A stretch of 64,000 nucleotides of DNA from Citrifermentans bremense R1 (GCF_000426865.1 NZ_AUGE01000005.1:124001-188000); one strand, 5' to 3'. Positions 7,412 through 16,694 are shown, counted from the first letter of the stretch. Notes: generated from the sequence alone by a model not told the origin. Numbers and translations are program-made.

Positions 7412-9687
7412 TAACCCCGAGCCTGCATCGCCCCTGCTATCGCCGCCTGCCCCAAGGCGAGCCCGCCGTCGTTTGGTGGGACCAACCGGTGGCAGTATAC
7501 CTGGAACGCGTCGCCTGCCAGCAACTCCGCCACCTCCTCGGTCAGGAGCCGGTTCTGGAATACCCCCCCGGAGAGCACCACCCTCACGTAGCAGGTCTCC
7601 TCACGCAGCCTGCGGCAGACGTCAAGAACGCCGCGGGCTACGGTGCGGTGGAAAGCGCGCGCGATATTGGCGCGGCTTCTCCCCTGGGCAAGGTCGGCAC
7701 AGATGGCGGCGATGGCGGGAGCGAAATCCAAAACGTGCCCCCACTCTTCCCGCACCTGGCACGGGTAGGGATCCACCTCCCCCCCCTGTTCGGCCAAGGC
7801 CTCCAGCTCAATGGCCGCCTGCCCCTCGTAGCTGATGCGGCTGCGCACGCCGATCAAGGCGGACACCGCATCGAAGATCCGGCCGCAACTCGAAGTGAGC
7901 GGGGAGTTGATCCCTTTTTTCAGCATTTTCAAAAAGAGCGGCCGGTCGGCCTGCGCCACTTCGGAAAGAACCGCCAGCGGCTGATCGAAAAGCCGATCGC
8001 CGTGCAGGGAGTAGAGCGCCGAGAGCGCCATGCGGTACGGCTCCTTAACGGCGGCATCCCCCCCAGGCAGCCTCAACTGAGCAAAGTGCGCGCGCCTTTC
8101 GAAGCGGCTGTAGCCGCCCACCAGGAACTCGCCCCCCCAGATGGTGCCGTCGGTCCCGTAGCCGGTGCCGTCCAGGATGACTCCTATGACTTCGCCCTCC
8201 AGCCCGTTCTCCGCCATGCAGGAGGCCATGTGGGCGTGGTGGTGCTGCACCCACACGGCCGGAAGCCCCAAAGCGGTCGCGTAATGGGTGGAGAGATAGT
8301 CCGGGTGCAGGTCATGCGCCACCAGCGCAGGTGTTATCTCCAAAAGGCTCTGCAGGTCCGACGCGCTCTGTTCCAGGGACGCCAGCGTCGCCGCGTTCTT
8401 GAGATCGCCGATATGCTGGCTCATGAAAGCCCGGTCCCCGCGGGTGAGACAAAGGGTCGCCTTCAGTTCGCCCCCGACGGCGAGAACGCTTGCCTGTTCT
8501 GCCGGCAGTTGCACGGCGCGCGGCACGTAACCGCGGGAGCGGCGCAGGAAAAGCGGCTCCCCTCGGTAGAGGCGGAGCACCGAATCGTCGGTGCGCGTAT
8601 GGATCTCCCGGTCGTGGGTGAGGAAAAGGTCGGCGATGCCGGAAAGCATCTCCAGCGCCTCGGCATCCCGGTAGGCGATCGGCTCGTCGGAGAGATTGCC
8701 GCTGGTCATGACCAGGGGGGCGTTTGCGCCTCTGGCCAGCAGATGCTGCAGCGGGTTTCCCGGCAGCATGAACCCGAACCACCCGTTGCCGGGAGCGACC
8801 AGATCGCTGATGGAGGAGCCGGCAAGCTTCCTCGTCAGCACGATGGGGCGCTCAACCCCGAGCAGCAGCCGTCCCTCCAGCTCGGAACAGTGTGCGTGAC
8901 GGCGCACCGCTTCGAGGTCGGCGACCAGCATGGCAAAGGGCTTCTCATCGCGCCTTTTGCGCTGCCGCAGCCGCTCCAGCGCAGCCTGGTTGCCGGCGTC
9001 AACCGCCAGGTGGTACCCTCCTACCCCCTTCACCGCTACGATCTTCCCTTGGGAGAGCGCCTCCAGCGCCAGCTTGAGCGCGTCGCCGCAGACCGGGGCG
9101 CCGCTTGGCTCCAAAAGGGACAAATGCGGACCGCAGACCGGGCAGGCGTTTGGTTGCGCGTGGAAGCGCCGGTTGCCGGGATCGTGGTATTCGGCGAGGC
9201 AGTCGTCGCACATGGCGAAGCCTGCCATGGTGGTGGCGGGTCGGTCGTAGGGGATGCCGGTGATGATGGAATAGCGCGGGCCGCAGTTGGTGCAGTTGAT
9301 GAATGGGTAGCCGTGGCGGCGGTTATCGGGGTCGAAGAGTTCGGCGAGGCAGTCGTCGCAGACGTCGCAATCGGGGGAGACCTCGCCGCCGGCGGCGCTC
9401 CTGGCGCTCTCGACGATGGCGAAGCCGGTTGCCCCTGCCGCTGGAATCGGCTGCGCGCGCAGCTGGCAGATCACCGCCAAAGGAGGCGCCTCGTCGCGCA
9501 CGGCACGGCGAAATTCTTCTATGGCGGCGGCATCCCCCTCAACCTCGATCTGCACGCCTTCCCCGGTGTTGCGGACCCAGCCGGAGAGGCCGAGGCGATT
9601 GGCGAGCCGGTAGACGAAGGGGCGGAAACCCACCCCCTGCACTATGCCGCCGATCTCGATGGCGGCACGCTCCGGCGCGCCCTGCAT
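7411..9687 (-). CDS. hypF: carbamoyltransferase HypF
   Basis: HypF turns carbamoyl phosphate into carbamoyl-AMP and loads the carbamoyl group on HypE. The 758 residues show the expected order: an acylphosphatase-like domain (GIVQGVGFRPFVY near the N-terminus), two CxxC-type zinc fingers (CDVCDDC...CTNC and CDDC...CPVC), a YrdC-like domain (KGVGGYHLAVDA) and a Kae1-like carbamoyltransferase half with the metal-binding HHHAHMAS and DGTGYGTDGTIWGGE. Full length and intact. It begins seven bases after the hypB stop codon. Confidence 0.97.
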   Translation of the reverse strand: MQGAPERAAIEIGGIVQGVGFRPFVYRLANRLGLSGWVRNTGEGVQIEVEGDAAAIEEFRRAVRDEAPPLAVICQLRAQPIPAAGATGFAIVESARSAAGGEVSPDCDVCDDCLAELFDPDNRRHGYPFINCTNCGPRYSIITGIPYDRPATTMAGFAMCDDCLAEYHDPGNRRFHAQPNACPVCGPHLSLLEPSGAPVCGDALKLALEALSQGKIVAVKGVGGYHLAVDAGNQAALERLRQRKRRDEKPFAMLVADLEAVRRHAHCSELEGRLLLGVERPIVLTRKLAGSSISDLVAPGNGWFGFMLPGNPLQHLLARGANAPLVMTSGNLSDEPIAYRDAEALEMLSGIADLFLTHDREIHTRTDDSVLRLYRGEPLFLRRSRGYVPRAVQLPAEQASVLAVGGELKATLCLTRGDRAFMSQHIGDLKNAATLASLEQSASDLQSLLEITPALVAHDLHPDYLSTHYATALGLPAVWVQHHHAHMASCMAENGLEGEVIGVILDGTGYGTDGTIWGGEFLVGGYSRFERRAHFAQLRLPGGDAAVKEPYRMALSALYSLHGDRLFDQPLAVLSEVAQADRPLFLKMLKKGINSPLTSSCGRIFDAVSALIGVRSRISYEGQAAIELEALAEQGGEVDPYPCQVREEWGHVLDFAPAIAAICADLAQGRSRANIARAFHRTVARGVLDVCRRLREETCYVRVVLSGGVFQNRLLTEEVAELLAGDAFQVYCHRLVPPNDGGLALGQAAIAGAMQARG

Positions 9688-9694
9688 GGCCGCA

Positions 9695-10546
9695 TCACGC
9701 TCCAGGGGATCCCCCGGAAGCCTGCTCCATCTGGTCCTTGAGCCAGCCGTACCAGGCGTCCATCCCGGCGCCGCTCTTGCTGGAAACCTCGAAGATCCGG
9801 ATCTGCGGCGACACCCGCCGCGCCATCTCCTTGCATGCCTCCACGTCGAAATCGAGATAAGGAAGCAGGTCGACCTTGTTGAGGAGCATCACGTCCGCCG
9901 CATGGAACATCTGCGGGTACTTGAGCGGCTTGTCCTCACCCTCGGTCACGCTCAACACCACCACCTTGTGGTGCTCGCCCAGGTCGAAGGAAGCGGGGCA
10001 GACCAGGTTGCCGACGTTCTCGATCAAGAGCAGGTCCAGGCGGTCCAGGTCGAAGTGCTCCACGGCGTGCAGCACCATGTGCGCGTCCAGGTGGCAGCCG
10101 GCCCCGGTGTTCACCTGCTTTACCGGGACGCCGGTAGCGGCAATCCTCACCGCGTCGTTGTCGGTCTGCTGGTCCCCTTCGATCACCGCCGGGTGGCAGG
10201 AGCCGGAGAGATCCCTCAGGGTCCGCTCCAGGATGGTGGTCTTGCCGGACCCCGGAGAGCTGACCAGGTTCAGCACGAAGAGCCCCTTGTCGCGAAACAG
10301 CGCCCGGTTTCCCTGCGCCATGCGGTTGTTTTTGGCAAGGATGTCCGTTTCTATCAGCACTTTCCTGGCGGGCTGCGCCTGATCGTGGTGCTGGTGATGA
10401 TGGTGCTTTTGGCCGTGATCATGACTGTGGCCATGCCCGTGATCATGACCGTGGTGGTGACCATCCCCATGGTGGTGGTCGTGCTCATGATCATGGTCAT
10501 GGGCATGTTTGCCGTCAGACGGGCCGCACCCGCAATCTACACACAT
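9695..10546 (-). CDS. hypB: nickel-inserting GTPase HypB
   Basis: HypB delivers nickel, with HypA, to the hydrogenase large subunit. The 283-residue protein starts with the high-affinity nickel motif MCVDCGCG, followed by a strongly histidine-rich stretch (about residues 14-56) that can store nickel. The GTPase part has the P-loop SSPGSGKTT, the metal-binding GAGCHLDA, and NKVDLL. The long His-rich tail marks it as a storage-capable HypB, not the short type. About 100 bases separate it from tatA upstream. Confidence 0.97.
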   Translation of the reverse strand: MCVDCGCGPSDGKHAHDHDHEHDHHHGDGHHHGHDHGHGHSHDHGQKHHHHQHHDQAQPARKVLIETDILAKNNRMAQGNRALFRDKGLFVLNLVSSPGSGKTTILERTLRDLSGSCHPAVIEGDQQTDNDAVRIAATGVPVKQVNTGAGCHLDAHMVLHAVEHFDLDRLDLLLIENVGNLVCPASFDLGEHHKVVVLSVTEGEDKPLKYPQMFHAADVMLLNKVDLLPYLDFDVEACKEMARRVSPQIRIFEVSSKSGAGMDAWYGWLKDQMEQASGGSPGA

Positions 10547-10649
10547 ATTAGTCGATCCTCCAAGGCTGGCTCATGAGCGTTGATCCCACAGAGCGCCAAG
10601 TATACCCGAAAACCGCGGCAAGAGGTGCATAAAGCGCACCCTGTCGCGG

Positions 10650-10817
10650 TTACCTTTTTTCTTCTACCTTGACGCTATCGTCACTGTTCAGGGCTTTCTT
10701 GAATCCCCTGATGCTGCTCCCCAGCGCCTGGCCGAACTGCGGCAGCTTGGAGGGTCCTGCGACCACCAGCAGTATCGCCGCCACGACGCAGAGTTCCGGT
10801 AAACCGATTCCGAACAT
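10650..10817 (-). CDS. tatA: TatA/E-family twin-arginine translocase component
   Basis: A short gene of 55 residues. One N-terminal membrane helix (LPELCVVAAILLVVA) is followed by the hinge and amphipathic segment GPSKLPQFGQALGSSIRGFK and a charged tail, the classic TatA layout including the FG near the N-terminus (MFGIG). AGGAGAAGG precedes the ATG closely. It lies 17 bases after hybD inside the hydrogenase run. HybO and HybA of this operon both carry twin-arginine signals, so a dedicated TatA beside them makes sense. No tatB or tatC is nearby. Confidence 0.9.
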   Translation of the reverse strand: MFGIGLPELCVVAAILLVVAGPSKLPQFGQALGSSIRGFKKALNSDDSVKVEEKR

Positions 10818-10834
10818 ATCCTTCTCCTTTGGCG

Positions 10835-11314
10835 CTATTTGCGCTCGAGGTCGATTCCGACCTTATTCAGCTCTTCGACCACCAGCTTGGCTACCTTCTC
10901 CAGCCCCGCCTTGAGCGGCGGGGTGAGCTGGTCTCCCGGTTCGAGCGAGCCCGCTACGATACCGAAGAAGGTGAGATCCGGCTTCGGCGCGTCGCGCATC
11001 TCGGAGATCAGCAGCATCTCCTGGAGCCCTATCTGGTGCGGGGACATCTTCACCGGGATGTTCTTAAGCATGATGTCCTCGCGCTCGTAGCGGAAGATAT
11101 CTCCCGGCTCTCCCTTGGCCTGGACCACGTCCACCAGGATGACCCGGTCGGCCTCCTCGAATTTGAAGTGCACCATGATCCCCAGGGTGCCGCCGTCGTA
11201 GAGCTCGACGTTCTCCGGTATCCGGTACACCTCTTCCATATGTCTGACGAAATGGACGCCGAAACCCTCATCGGAAAGGATGAGGTTCCCGGCGCCGTAG
11301 ATAAGGACCTGCAT
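10835..11314 (-). CDS. hybD: hydrogenase maturation endopeptidase (HybD/HyaD type)
   Basis: This protease removes the C-terminal peptide of the large subunit once nickel is in place. The 159-residue protein has the signature GAGNLILSDEGFG with the nickel-sensing acidic residue, an Asp in ILVDVV at about position 62 and a His in MSPHQIGL at about 93, the three residues used to probe nickel. It directly follows the large-subunit gene, its likely substrate, after 77 bases. Confidence 0.95.
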   Translation of the reverse strand: MQVLIYGAGNLILSDEGFGVHFVRHMEEVYRIPENVELYDGGTLGIMVHFKFEEADRVILVDVVQAKGEPGDIFRYEREDIMLKNIPVKMSPHQIGLQEMLLISEMRDAPKPDLTFFGIVAGSLEPGDQLTPPLKAGLEKVAKLVVEELNKVGIDLERK

Positions 11315-11391
11315 GGTAACTCCTTGAACGGCTAAAGGCGGGGCTAGGGGGTGGCCGTTCTTTGCCAGCTCCTAGTCCCTAGCCCCTGGTT

Positions 11392-13071
11392 TTACAGCAC
11401 TTTCACCTTGGTGATTTCCTTTCCTTCGGGGTCGACCGTGTGCACGGCGCAGGCGATGCAGGGGTCGAAGGAGTGGATGGTCCTCAAGACCTCCAGCGGC
11501 TTGCTGCTGTCGGCGATGGGGTTCCCGACGAGCGACGCCTCGTAGGGGCCGAGTTCTCCCTTGTCATTTCTGGGAGCGGCGTTCCAAGTGGAGGGAACGA
11601 CGGCCTGGTAGTTCTCGATCTTCTTGTCCTTGATGACGATCCAGTGGCTCAGGGTGCCGCGCGGCGCCTCGTGGAAGCCCACCCCGCGGTACTCCCCTTT
11701 GGGGATCTCGGTGTGGTTCGCGTAGGTTTGGTCGCCGGTGGCGATGTTGGCGATCAGCTTGTCCAGGTTTTCCAGCGCGATGTCGGCCATGATGTGGGCG
11801 CGCGCGCCGCGGCAGTACAGGCGCCCCATGGTGGAGTGGATGTCCTTCATCGAGAGGCCGAGGGTGGAGACGGCGCCGTCGACGAGCTTTTTCACCTTCG
11901 GGTTTCCTGCGGCGTAGGCGGCCATGATCTGCGCCGGAGGACCTACCTGCACCGGCTTTCCGTCCAGGGTCGGCGCCTTGCACCAGGAGTACTTGCCGTT
12001 TTCCTTGAAGTCGGTGTAGTCGGGCTTGGTCTCCCCTTCCCAGGGGTGCAGCGTGCCGTTCCCCTCGTACCAGGCGTGGGTGACGTTCTCCTTGATGTTC
12101 TTGATCAGGTATTCATCGCGATGGTCCTTGACCGGCCTGATGCCGGCGATGTTACCCGCCATGACCACGCCGCCCGGAAGGGAGAACTTGCCGTTTTTGG
12201 TGTCTTCCGGGAACTCGGGGACCGCCATGTAGTTGGTGACCCCTGCCCCGTACTTGAACCAGTCCTTGTAAGAACCGGCAATGGCTAGGAGGTCCGGGTA
12301 GTACACCTTCTGCACGAAGTCGCGGGTCTCCTCCATCAGGGTCCTCAGGTAGATGAGGCGCTCGATGTTGAGGGTGGCGATGTTCTCGGTGTTGATCGCG
12401 GTGGCGACGCCCCCCACCACCAGGTTCTGGATGTGCGGGTTCTTCCCTCCCAGGATGGCAGTCGCCTGGGACGCCTTTCTCTGGTAGTCGAGCGCCTTCA
12501 GGTAGTGGGCCACCGCCATCAGGTTCACCTCGGGGGAGAGCTTCATGGCCGGGTGCCCCCAGTAGCCGGAGGCGAAGATGCCGAGTTTGCCGCCGGCGAC
12601 GAACGCCTTCAGCTTGTCCTGGACCGCCTTGAACTCCTTCTCGGAGTTACCCGGCCAGTCGGAGATGCTCTGGGCGATCTGGGCGGTCTTCTTCGGGTCG
12701 GCTTTGAGCGCCGAGACTATGTCGACCCAGTCCAGCGCCGAGAGGTGGTAGAAGTGGACGATGTGGTCCTGCACCGAGTGCTGGGCGATCATGATGTTGC
12801 GGATGTACTGGGCGTTGAGCGGCACCTCGACGTTCAGGGCGTGCTCTACGGCGCGGATCGAGGAGATGGCGTGCACCGTGGTGCAGACGCCGCAAAAGCG
12901 CTGCACGAAGCTCCAGGCGTCCTCGGGGGCGCGCCCCTTGAGGATGACCTCGATGCCGCGCCACATCTGGGCCGAGGACCAGGCGTTGGTGACCTTGCCG
13001 CCGTTGGCTTCGACGTCTATCCTGAGGTGCCCTTCGATGCGGGTGATGGGATCAAGCGTGATTCTAGACAT
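11392..13071 (-). CDS. hybL: uptake [NiFe]-hydrogenase large subunit (Hyb type)
   Basis: The catalytic subunit that oxidises H2 (equivalent to E. coli HybC/HyaB), 559 residues. The N-terminal nickel motif RFCGVC is at about residue 59 and the C-terminal DPCIACAVH supplies the other two cysteines. After that His a 15-residue tail (starting TVDPEG) remains, the expected cleavage site for HybD. The paired small subunit and membrane partners are encoded upstream. All active-site cysteines are intact, so a working enzyme is expected. Confidence 0.97.
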   Translation of the reverse strand: MSRITLDPITRIEGHLRIDVEANGGKVTNAWSSAQMWRGIEVILKGRAPEDAWSFVQRFCGVCTTVHAISSIRAVEHALNVEVPLNAQYIRNIMIAQHSVQDHIVHFYHLSALDWVDIVSALKADPKKTAQIAQSISDWPGNSEKEFKAVQDKLKAFVAGGKLGIFASGYWGHPAMKLSPEVNLMAVAHYLKALDYQRKASQATAILGGKNPHIQNLVVGGVATAINTENIATLNIERLIYLRTLMEETRDFVQKVYYPDLLAIAGSYKDWFKYGAGVTNYMAVPEFPEDTKNGKFSLPGGVVMAGNIAGIRPVKDHRDEYLIKNIKENVTHAWYEGNGTLHPWEGETKPDYTDFKENGKYSWCKAPTLDGKPVQVGPPAQIMAAYAAGNPKVKKLVDGAVSTLGLSMKDIHSTMGRLYCRGARAHIMADIALENLDKLIANIATGDQTYANHTEIPKGEYRGVGFHEAPRGTLSHWIVIKDKKIENYQAVVPSTWNAAPRNDKGELGPYEASLVGNPIADSSKPLEVLRTIHSFDPCIACAVHTVDPEGKEITKVKVL

Positions 13072-13107
13072 TTATTTCCTCCAAAAGCTGAATTGAATTA
13101 ATTGGGT

Positions 13108-14448
13108 TCAGTGCGCCTCGACCGGCGCGTGCGGGACGTCCAGCGCAGCTTTCTTGCCATGCTTGGCCGCCGCCTTTTTCGCGGGGGCGTGCCCGCCGCC
13201 ATGGGCGGAGGTGTTGGGAAGCACGGGGAAGAGGGCTACGAACACCTTGTACCCCAGCACCTCCAGCGCCACGATTCCGACGGTGACCATCACCTCGGCG
13301 AAGGAGGGGAAGTACCTCCACCCCTGCCCCGGGTTGAAGCCGATCAGGTAGACGTTGAAACGGTAAAGGGCGCCGCCTAAGACGATCAGCGAGGCGCTGG
13401 TGAAGAGCCAGCGCGGCGATCTCCTGAGTTTCTTGAAGAAAAGGAGCAGGGAGCCGCTCGCCACCAGCAGGAACTCGGTCAGGAACCAGCCGGAGTAGAA
13501 GTCCCCCTTGAGGGCGGCGCCAATCTGGCCGCGGTACGCCAGGTCCCCGATCACGACGCAGAGCCAGATCACGGTGACGAACGGAATCAGCGCGGCCAAG
13601 CCCGAAAGCTCCTCGGTCTCGAAGGGCCTCTTGAAGGAGTAGCTGGAGATGATGGACTCCAGGATCGCTATGGCGTAGCCGATGAAGACGCAGTTCAAGA
13701 GGAACAACAGCGGCAGGAACCCGGTGTGCCAGAGCGGGTGCAGCTTGGTCGAGGCGATGAGGAGCAGACTCCCCAATGACGACTGATGCATGGTCGGAAG
13801 CGTAATGCCGAGGACGATGAAGAAGATGAGGACCTTGTTCAGGCGCGGCTTGAGCCATACGGCCCCCAGGCGTACCATCTCCAGCTTGTCCTGCATGCTC
13901 TTCTGGTCCGGGGCTATTTTCGGGTGCAGCCAGTTCCTGACCGCGTTCATCCGATCCCACTTGCTCTGCTCGATGGAGGTCAGGATGGCCGGGAGGAACT
14001 CGAGGATGAGAACCGTGGAATAGGCCATGACGCAAAGAGCGACCTCGAACATGGCGGAGTTCGCCTGCCACTTGCTCGGGATGAAGAAGTTGTAGGCGTT
14101 CCAGGGGCGACCCAAGTCGACCATGACCGAGAAGCCGGCCAGGCCGTAGCCGAACATGGAGGTGAGGATCGCCGAGCGGATCATCGGGTGGTACTGCATC
14201 CGGTTCCGGATGTAGACCAGGATGGCGACCGCGTAGCCGCCGCAGGCGATGGCGGTTCCGGTGGCGACGTCGTAGGTGATCCAGATCCCCCAGGGGTAGC
14301 CGTCGCTCATGTTGGAGACCGCGCCGATACCCTTGACGTAGCGCACCCCCACGAAGTAGAAGCCGAGCAGCACCACCGACAGGAGGATGAAGAATGACTT
14401 GGTAAAGATCTTACCTTCCAGCTTCTGGTATTCTTCATGATTTCCCAT
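13108..14448 (-). CDS. hybB: hydrogenase membrane subunit HybB (NrfD/PsrC family)
   Basis: An integral membrane protein of 446 residues with about ten hydrophobic helices, starting near residue 19 (FFILLSVVLLGFYFVG). The NrfD/HybB family conducts electrons from the iron-sulfur subunit to menaquinone and may couple this to proton movement. The C-terminal tail is unusual in being rich in His, Ala and Lys (HGGGHAPAKKAAAKHGKK). The start ATG shares one base with the hybA stop (TAATG), implying coupled translation. Confidence 0.95.
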   Translation of the reverse strand: MGNHEEYQKLEGKIFTKSFFILLSVVLLGFYFVGVRYVKGIGAVSNMSDGYPWGIWITYDVATGTAIACGGYAVAILVYIRNRMQYHPMIRSAILTSMFGYGLAGFSVMVDLGRPWNAYNFFIPSKWQANSAMFEVALCVMAYSTVLILEFLPAILTSIEQSKWDRMNAVRNWLHPKIAPDQKSMQDKLEMVRLGAVWLKPRLNKVLIFFIVLGITLPTMHQSSLGSLLLIASTKLHPLWHTGFLPLLFLLNCVFIGYAIAILESIISSYSFKRPFETEELSGLAALIPFVTVIWLCVVIGDLAYRGQIGAALKGDFYSGWFLTEFLLVASGSLLLFFKKLRRSPRWLFTSASLIVLGGALYRFNVYLIGFNPGQGWRYFPSFAEVMVTVGIVALEVLGYKVFVALFPVLPNTSAHGGGHAPAKKAAAKHGKKAALDVPHAPVEAH

Positions 14449-15377
14449 TACTTATCCTCCTGCTTCTGGTCGTGGCCGTCGTGCCCCTTGTGCTTCTTCA
14501 TGTTCTTCACCGCTATGAAGCAAAGGGTGCTGTAAAGCGCGACCGGGGCGATAAAGCCCTTGTAGATGGTGTGCTGGATCTTCTCGGAGAACTCGGCCGG
14601 CGCCTCGGGCTTGATGTCGGGAAGCCCCAGCTTGTTGAACGGCATCGAGGCCAGGTAGAGGTGGTTCGTCCCCCCTCCCTCGTGCTCGCCGTAGACGTGC
14701 GGCACGTACCGGTCCGGAGCATCCTTGAGCCTTTGGTGCGCCTCGGAAAGGAGGTCCTTTCTCTTGCCGAACTTGATGGCACCGACTGGGCAGACCTCGG
14801 CGCAGGCGGAAATCCCCTTCTCGCGCAGGTTGGTCGCCTTGCAGAGATCGCATTTGACGATCTGCGGCAGCGCCTTTTCCCACTGGAACTTCGGGATGTT
14901 GTAGGGGCAGGCGATCTGGCAGTAACGGCAGCCGATGCAGGTGTTCTTGTTGTAGTCGACGATGCCGGAGACCTTCTCCTTGGTCATGGCGGAAACCGGG
15001 CAGACCGAGACGCAGGAAGGCTTCTGGCAGTGCATGCAGGAGTACTTGACGTAGCTCCAGCGCTGCTCGCTCTCCTTGAAGAGCTTGATCAGCGTCCGGG
15101 TGGAACCGGAGAGGTCGCTCGGGGCGTCCCAGAGCCCGTCGCTATCGAACTTGGCCTTTTCGTAGGAGAGGGAGCCGTAGTCGCTGTTCACCCTCTTGCA
15201 GGAGGCCATGCACGCCTTGCAGCCGACGCACTTGGTGGCGTCGTAGAGCATCCCCAGTTCCTCGTTGTTGATCTGGGTCCCCTCGTTGGCGAGCGCGCTC
15301 CCGGCGCGTGAGGCTAAGAGCCCCGCCCCGGTCGCTCCCGCCAGTTTCAGGAAATCGCGTCTACTCGGATTTTTCAT
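14448..15377 (-). CDS. hybA: hydrogenase iron-sulfur subunit HybA, Tat-exported
   Basis: A ferredoxin-like electron carrier between HybO and HybB. The 309-residue protein starts with a twin-arginine signal (SRRDFLKLAGATGAG) and has four 4Fe-4S cysteine groups: CVGCKACMASC, CMHCQKPSCVSVC, CIGCRYCQIAC and CDLCK with CAEVC. A hydrophobic segment near the C-terminus (GFIAPVALYSTLCFIAV) anchors it in the membrane. The start at 15377 has GGAGG upstream and overlaps the end of hybO by 17 bases; a longer in-frame extension would bury the Tat signal. Confidence 0.95.
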   Translation of the reverse strand: MKNPSRRDFLKLAGATGAGLLASRAGSALANEGTQINNEELGMLYDATKCVGCKACMASCKRVNSDYGSLSYEKAKFDSDGLWDAPSDLSGSTRTLIKLFKESEQRWSYVKYSCMHCQKPSCVSVCPVSAMTKEKVSGIVDYNKNTCIGCRYCQIACPYNIPKFQWEKALPQIVKCDLCKATNLREKGISACAEVCPVGAIKFGKRKDLLSEAHQRLKDAPDRYVPHVYGEHEGGGTNHLYLASMPFNKLGLPDIKPEAPAEFSEKIQHTIYKGFIAPVALYSTLCFIAVKNMKKHKGHDGHDQKQEDK

Positions 15378-16467
15378 CGCCGCCCTCCTGCGTGTTGCCC
15401 GGGAGCTTCTTGGCGAGCATGGCGCCTGCGCCAAGGGCGGCGCCGGCGGCAAGGCCCACGAAGCCCGTGGTGAGCGGGTCGGGCCCCTTACCCTTTTCCT
15501 TTAAGTCGACCGGCGCGTAGCTGTCGAACGGGGTGGGCTCGTGGATCTGCACCTTCTCGGCGATCGCCGTCTTGAAGAGGATATCCGGTTCGGTGCAGCC
15601 GATGCAGGGGTGCCCGATGGAGACCGGCCATGCCCCCACGTCGTTGAAGCGCTGCACGGAGCAGTTGGCGCTGGTCGCGGGCCCCTTGCATCCCAGCTTG
15701 TAGAGGCAGTACCCCTGGGCATGGGTCGGGTCGCCGTAGGCCTTGGCGAAGCGGCCGGCGTCGAAGTGCGGACGCCTTTCGCAATGCTCGTGGATCTTCC
15801 TGCCGTAGGCGAACTTCGGGCGCCCCAGGTTGTCAAGCTCGGGAAGCTTCTTGAAGGTCAGGTAGTAAAGCACGGTGGAAAGGAAGTTGTAGGGGTTGGG
15901 AGGGCAGCCCGGGATGTTGATGATCGGCTTGTCCTTCACGATGTCCCTGACCCCTACGGCGCCGGTGGGGTTCGGGGCCACGGACTGGATGCCGCCGTAG
16001 GAGGCGCAGGTCCCGATGCTGATGATGGCGGCAGCCCCTTTGGCCGCTTCCTGCAGCGACTCCATGGCGGTCTTGCCGGAAACCTTGCAGAAGATCCCGT
16101 TCTGCTTGGTCGGGATCGCCCCCTCGACCACCAGGATGTACTTCCCCTGGTTCGCCTTCATCGAGTCGTGCAGCGACTTCTCGGCCTGGTGCCCGGCACC
16201 TACCATCAGCGTCTCGTGATAGTCCAGCGAAATCATGTCCAGGATCAGCGTGGAAATGGTCGGATGGCTCGAACGCAGAAGCGACTCGGAACAGCCGGTG
16301 CACTCCTGGAAATGGAGCCAGATCACCGCTGGGTTGCCGTTTTTCTCGATCGCCTCGGCAACCTGCGTATGCATGGCGAAGGGAAGCCCCATCATGGCCG
16401 TCGCGGTGACGCAGGCCTTCATGAAACTCCTCCGGGTTACCCCCTCGCAGAACATCTCTTCTTTCAT
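15361..16467 (-). CDS. hybO: uptake [NiFe]-hydrogenase small subunit, Tat-exported
   Basis: The electron-transfer subunit, 368 residues. A twin-arginine signal (TRRSFMKACVTATAMMG) near the N-terminus carries the whole HybO-HybL dimer across the membrane. Cluster ligands are visible as ECTGCSES, GTCASYGG, PGCPPNPYN, a distal HCERRPHF...CLYKLGC group and PCIGCTEP. A C-terminal hydrophobic stretch (GFVGLAAGAALGAGAML) is a membrane anchor. The start at 16467 has GGGAGG upstream; the ATG 72 bases further up has none. It is the first gene after the sigma-54 promoter. Confidence 0.96.
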   Translation of the reverse strand: MKEEMFCEGVTRRSFMKACVTATAMMGLPFAMHTQVAEAIEKNGNPAVIWLHFQECTGCSESLLRSSHPTISTLILDMISLDYHETLMVGAGHQAEKSLHDSMKANQGKYILVVEGAIPTKQNGIFCKVSGKTAMESLQEAAKGAAAIISIGTCASYGGIQSVAPNPTGAVGVRDIVKDKPIINIPGCPPNPYNFLSTVLYYLTFKKLPELDNLGRPKFAYGRKIHEHCERRPHFDAGRFAKAYGDPTHAQGYCLYKLGCKGPATSANCSVQRFNDVGAWPVSIGHPCIGCTEPDILFKTAIAEKVQIHEPTPFDSYAPVDLKEKGKGPDPLTTGFVGLAAGAALGAGAMLAKKLPGNTQEGGDEKSE

Positions 16468-16510
16468 AACAACCCTCCCTCGGAATAAAGAACAAAAACC
16501 GCACGTATAC

Positions 16511-16527
16511 GGCAACACCCGTGCCAA
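16511..16527 (-). promoter_or_regulatory. sigma-54 promoter of the hydrogenase operon
   Basis: On the minus strand TTGGCACGGGTGTTGCC matches the -24/-12 consensus at nearly every position, with GG and GC ten bases apart. The predicted start point is near 16499, giving a leader of about 30 bases that contains the hybO ribosome site. It requires an NtrC-type activator; one is encoded at 18377-19753. Confidence 0.88.
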
Positions 16528-16573
16528 TTTCGTAAACAAATCCCAAAGACGAAAGATGCTGATTTTACAGGAA

Positions 16574-16618
16574 CAAAAAAAGCGGCTGCGGTGGGGTGAT
16601 CCCGCCGGTGCCGCTTTT
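16574..16618 (-). terminator. rho-independent terminator after hypA
   Basis: AAAAGCGGC pairs perfectly with GCCGCTTTT and the interior adds a further GC-rich stem. On the minus strand it ends in a run of seven T. It separates hypA from the hybO promoter. Confidence 0.9.
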
Positions 16619-16668
16619 GTCCCAATTTGCCTGGGTACTTCTGTCCCGCGATTGTATCATTTTGTCCC
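16618..16668 (-). promoter_or_regulatory. three GGGACA direct repeats upstream of the hydrogenase promoter
   Basis: On the minus strand GGGACA followed by AAA or GAA occurs three times (plus-strand TGTCCC at 16618-16623, 16642-16647, 16663-16668), spaced 24 and 21 bases, about two helical turns. The group lies roughly 90-140 bases upstream of the sigma-54 promoter, a fitting place for activator binding. The role is inferred from position and regularity. Confidence 0.45.
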
Positions 16669-16694
16669 ACCCAAATGGGGGGGGGAACGCGTCC

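Noticed and set aside
7381-9741. 786-codon open frame antisense to hypF
   Set aside because: No recognisable domain; it exists because of codon bias in hypF, which has every family motif.
10381-10510. repetitive His-codon tract that looks like a tandem repeat
   Set aside because: It is the coding sequence of the histidine-rich tail of HypB, not a separate repeat element.
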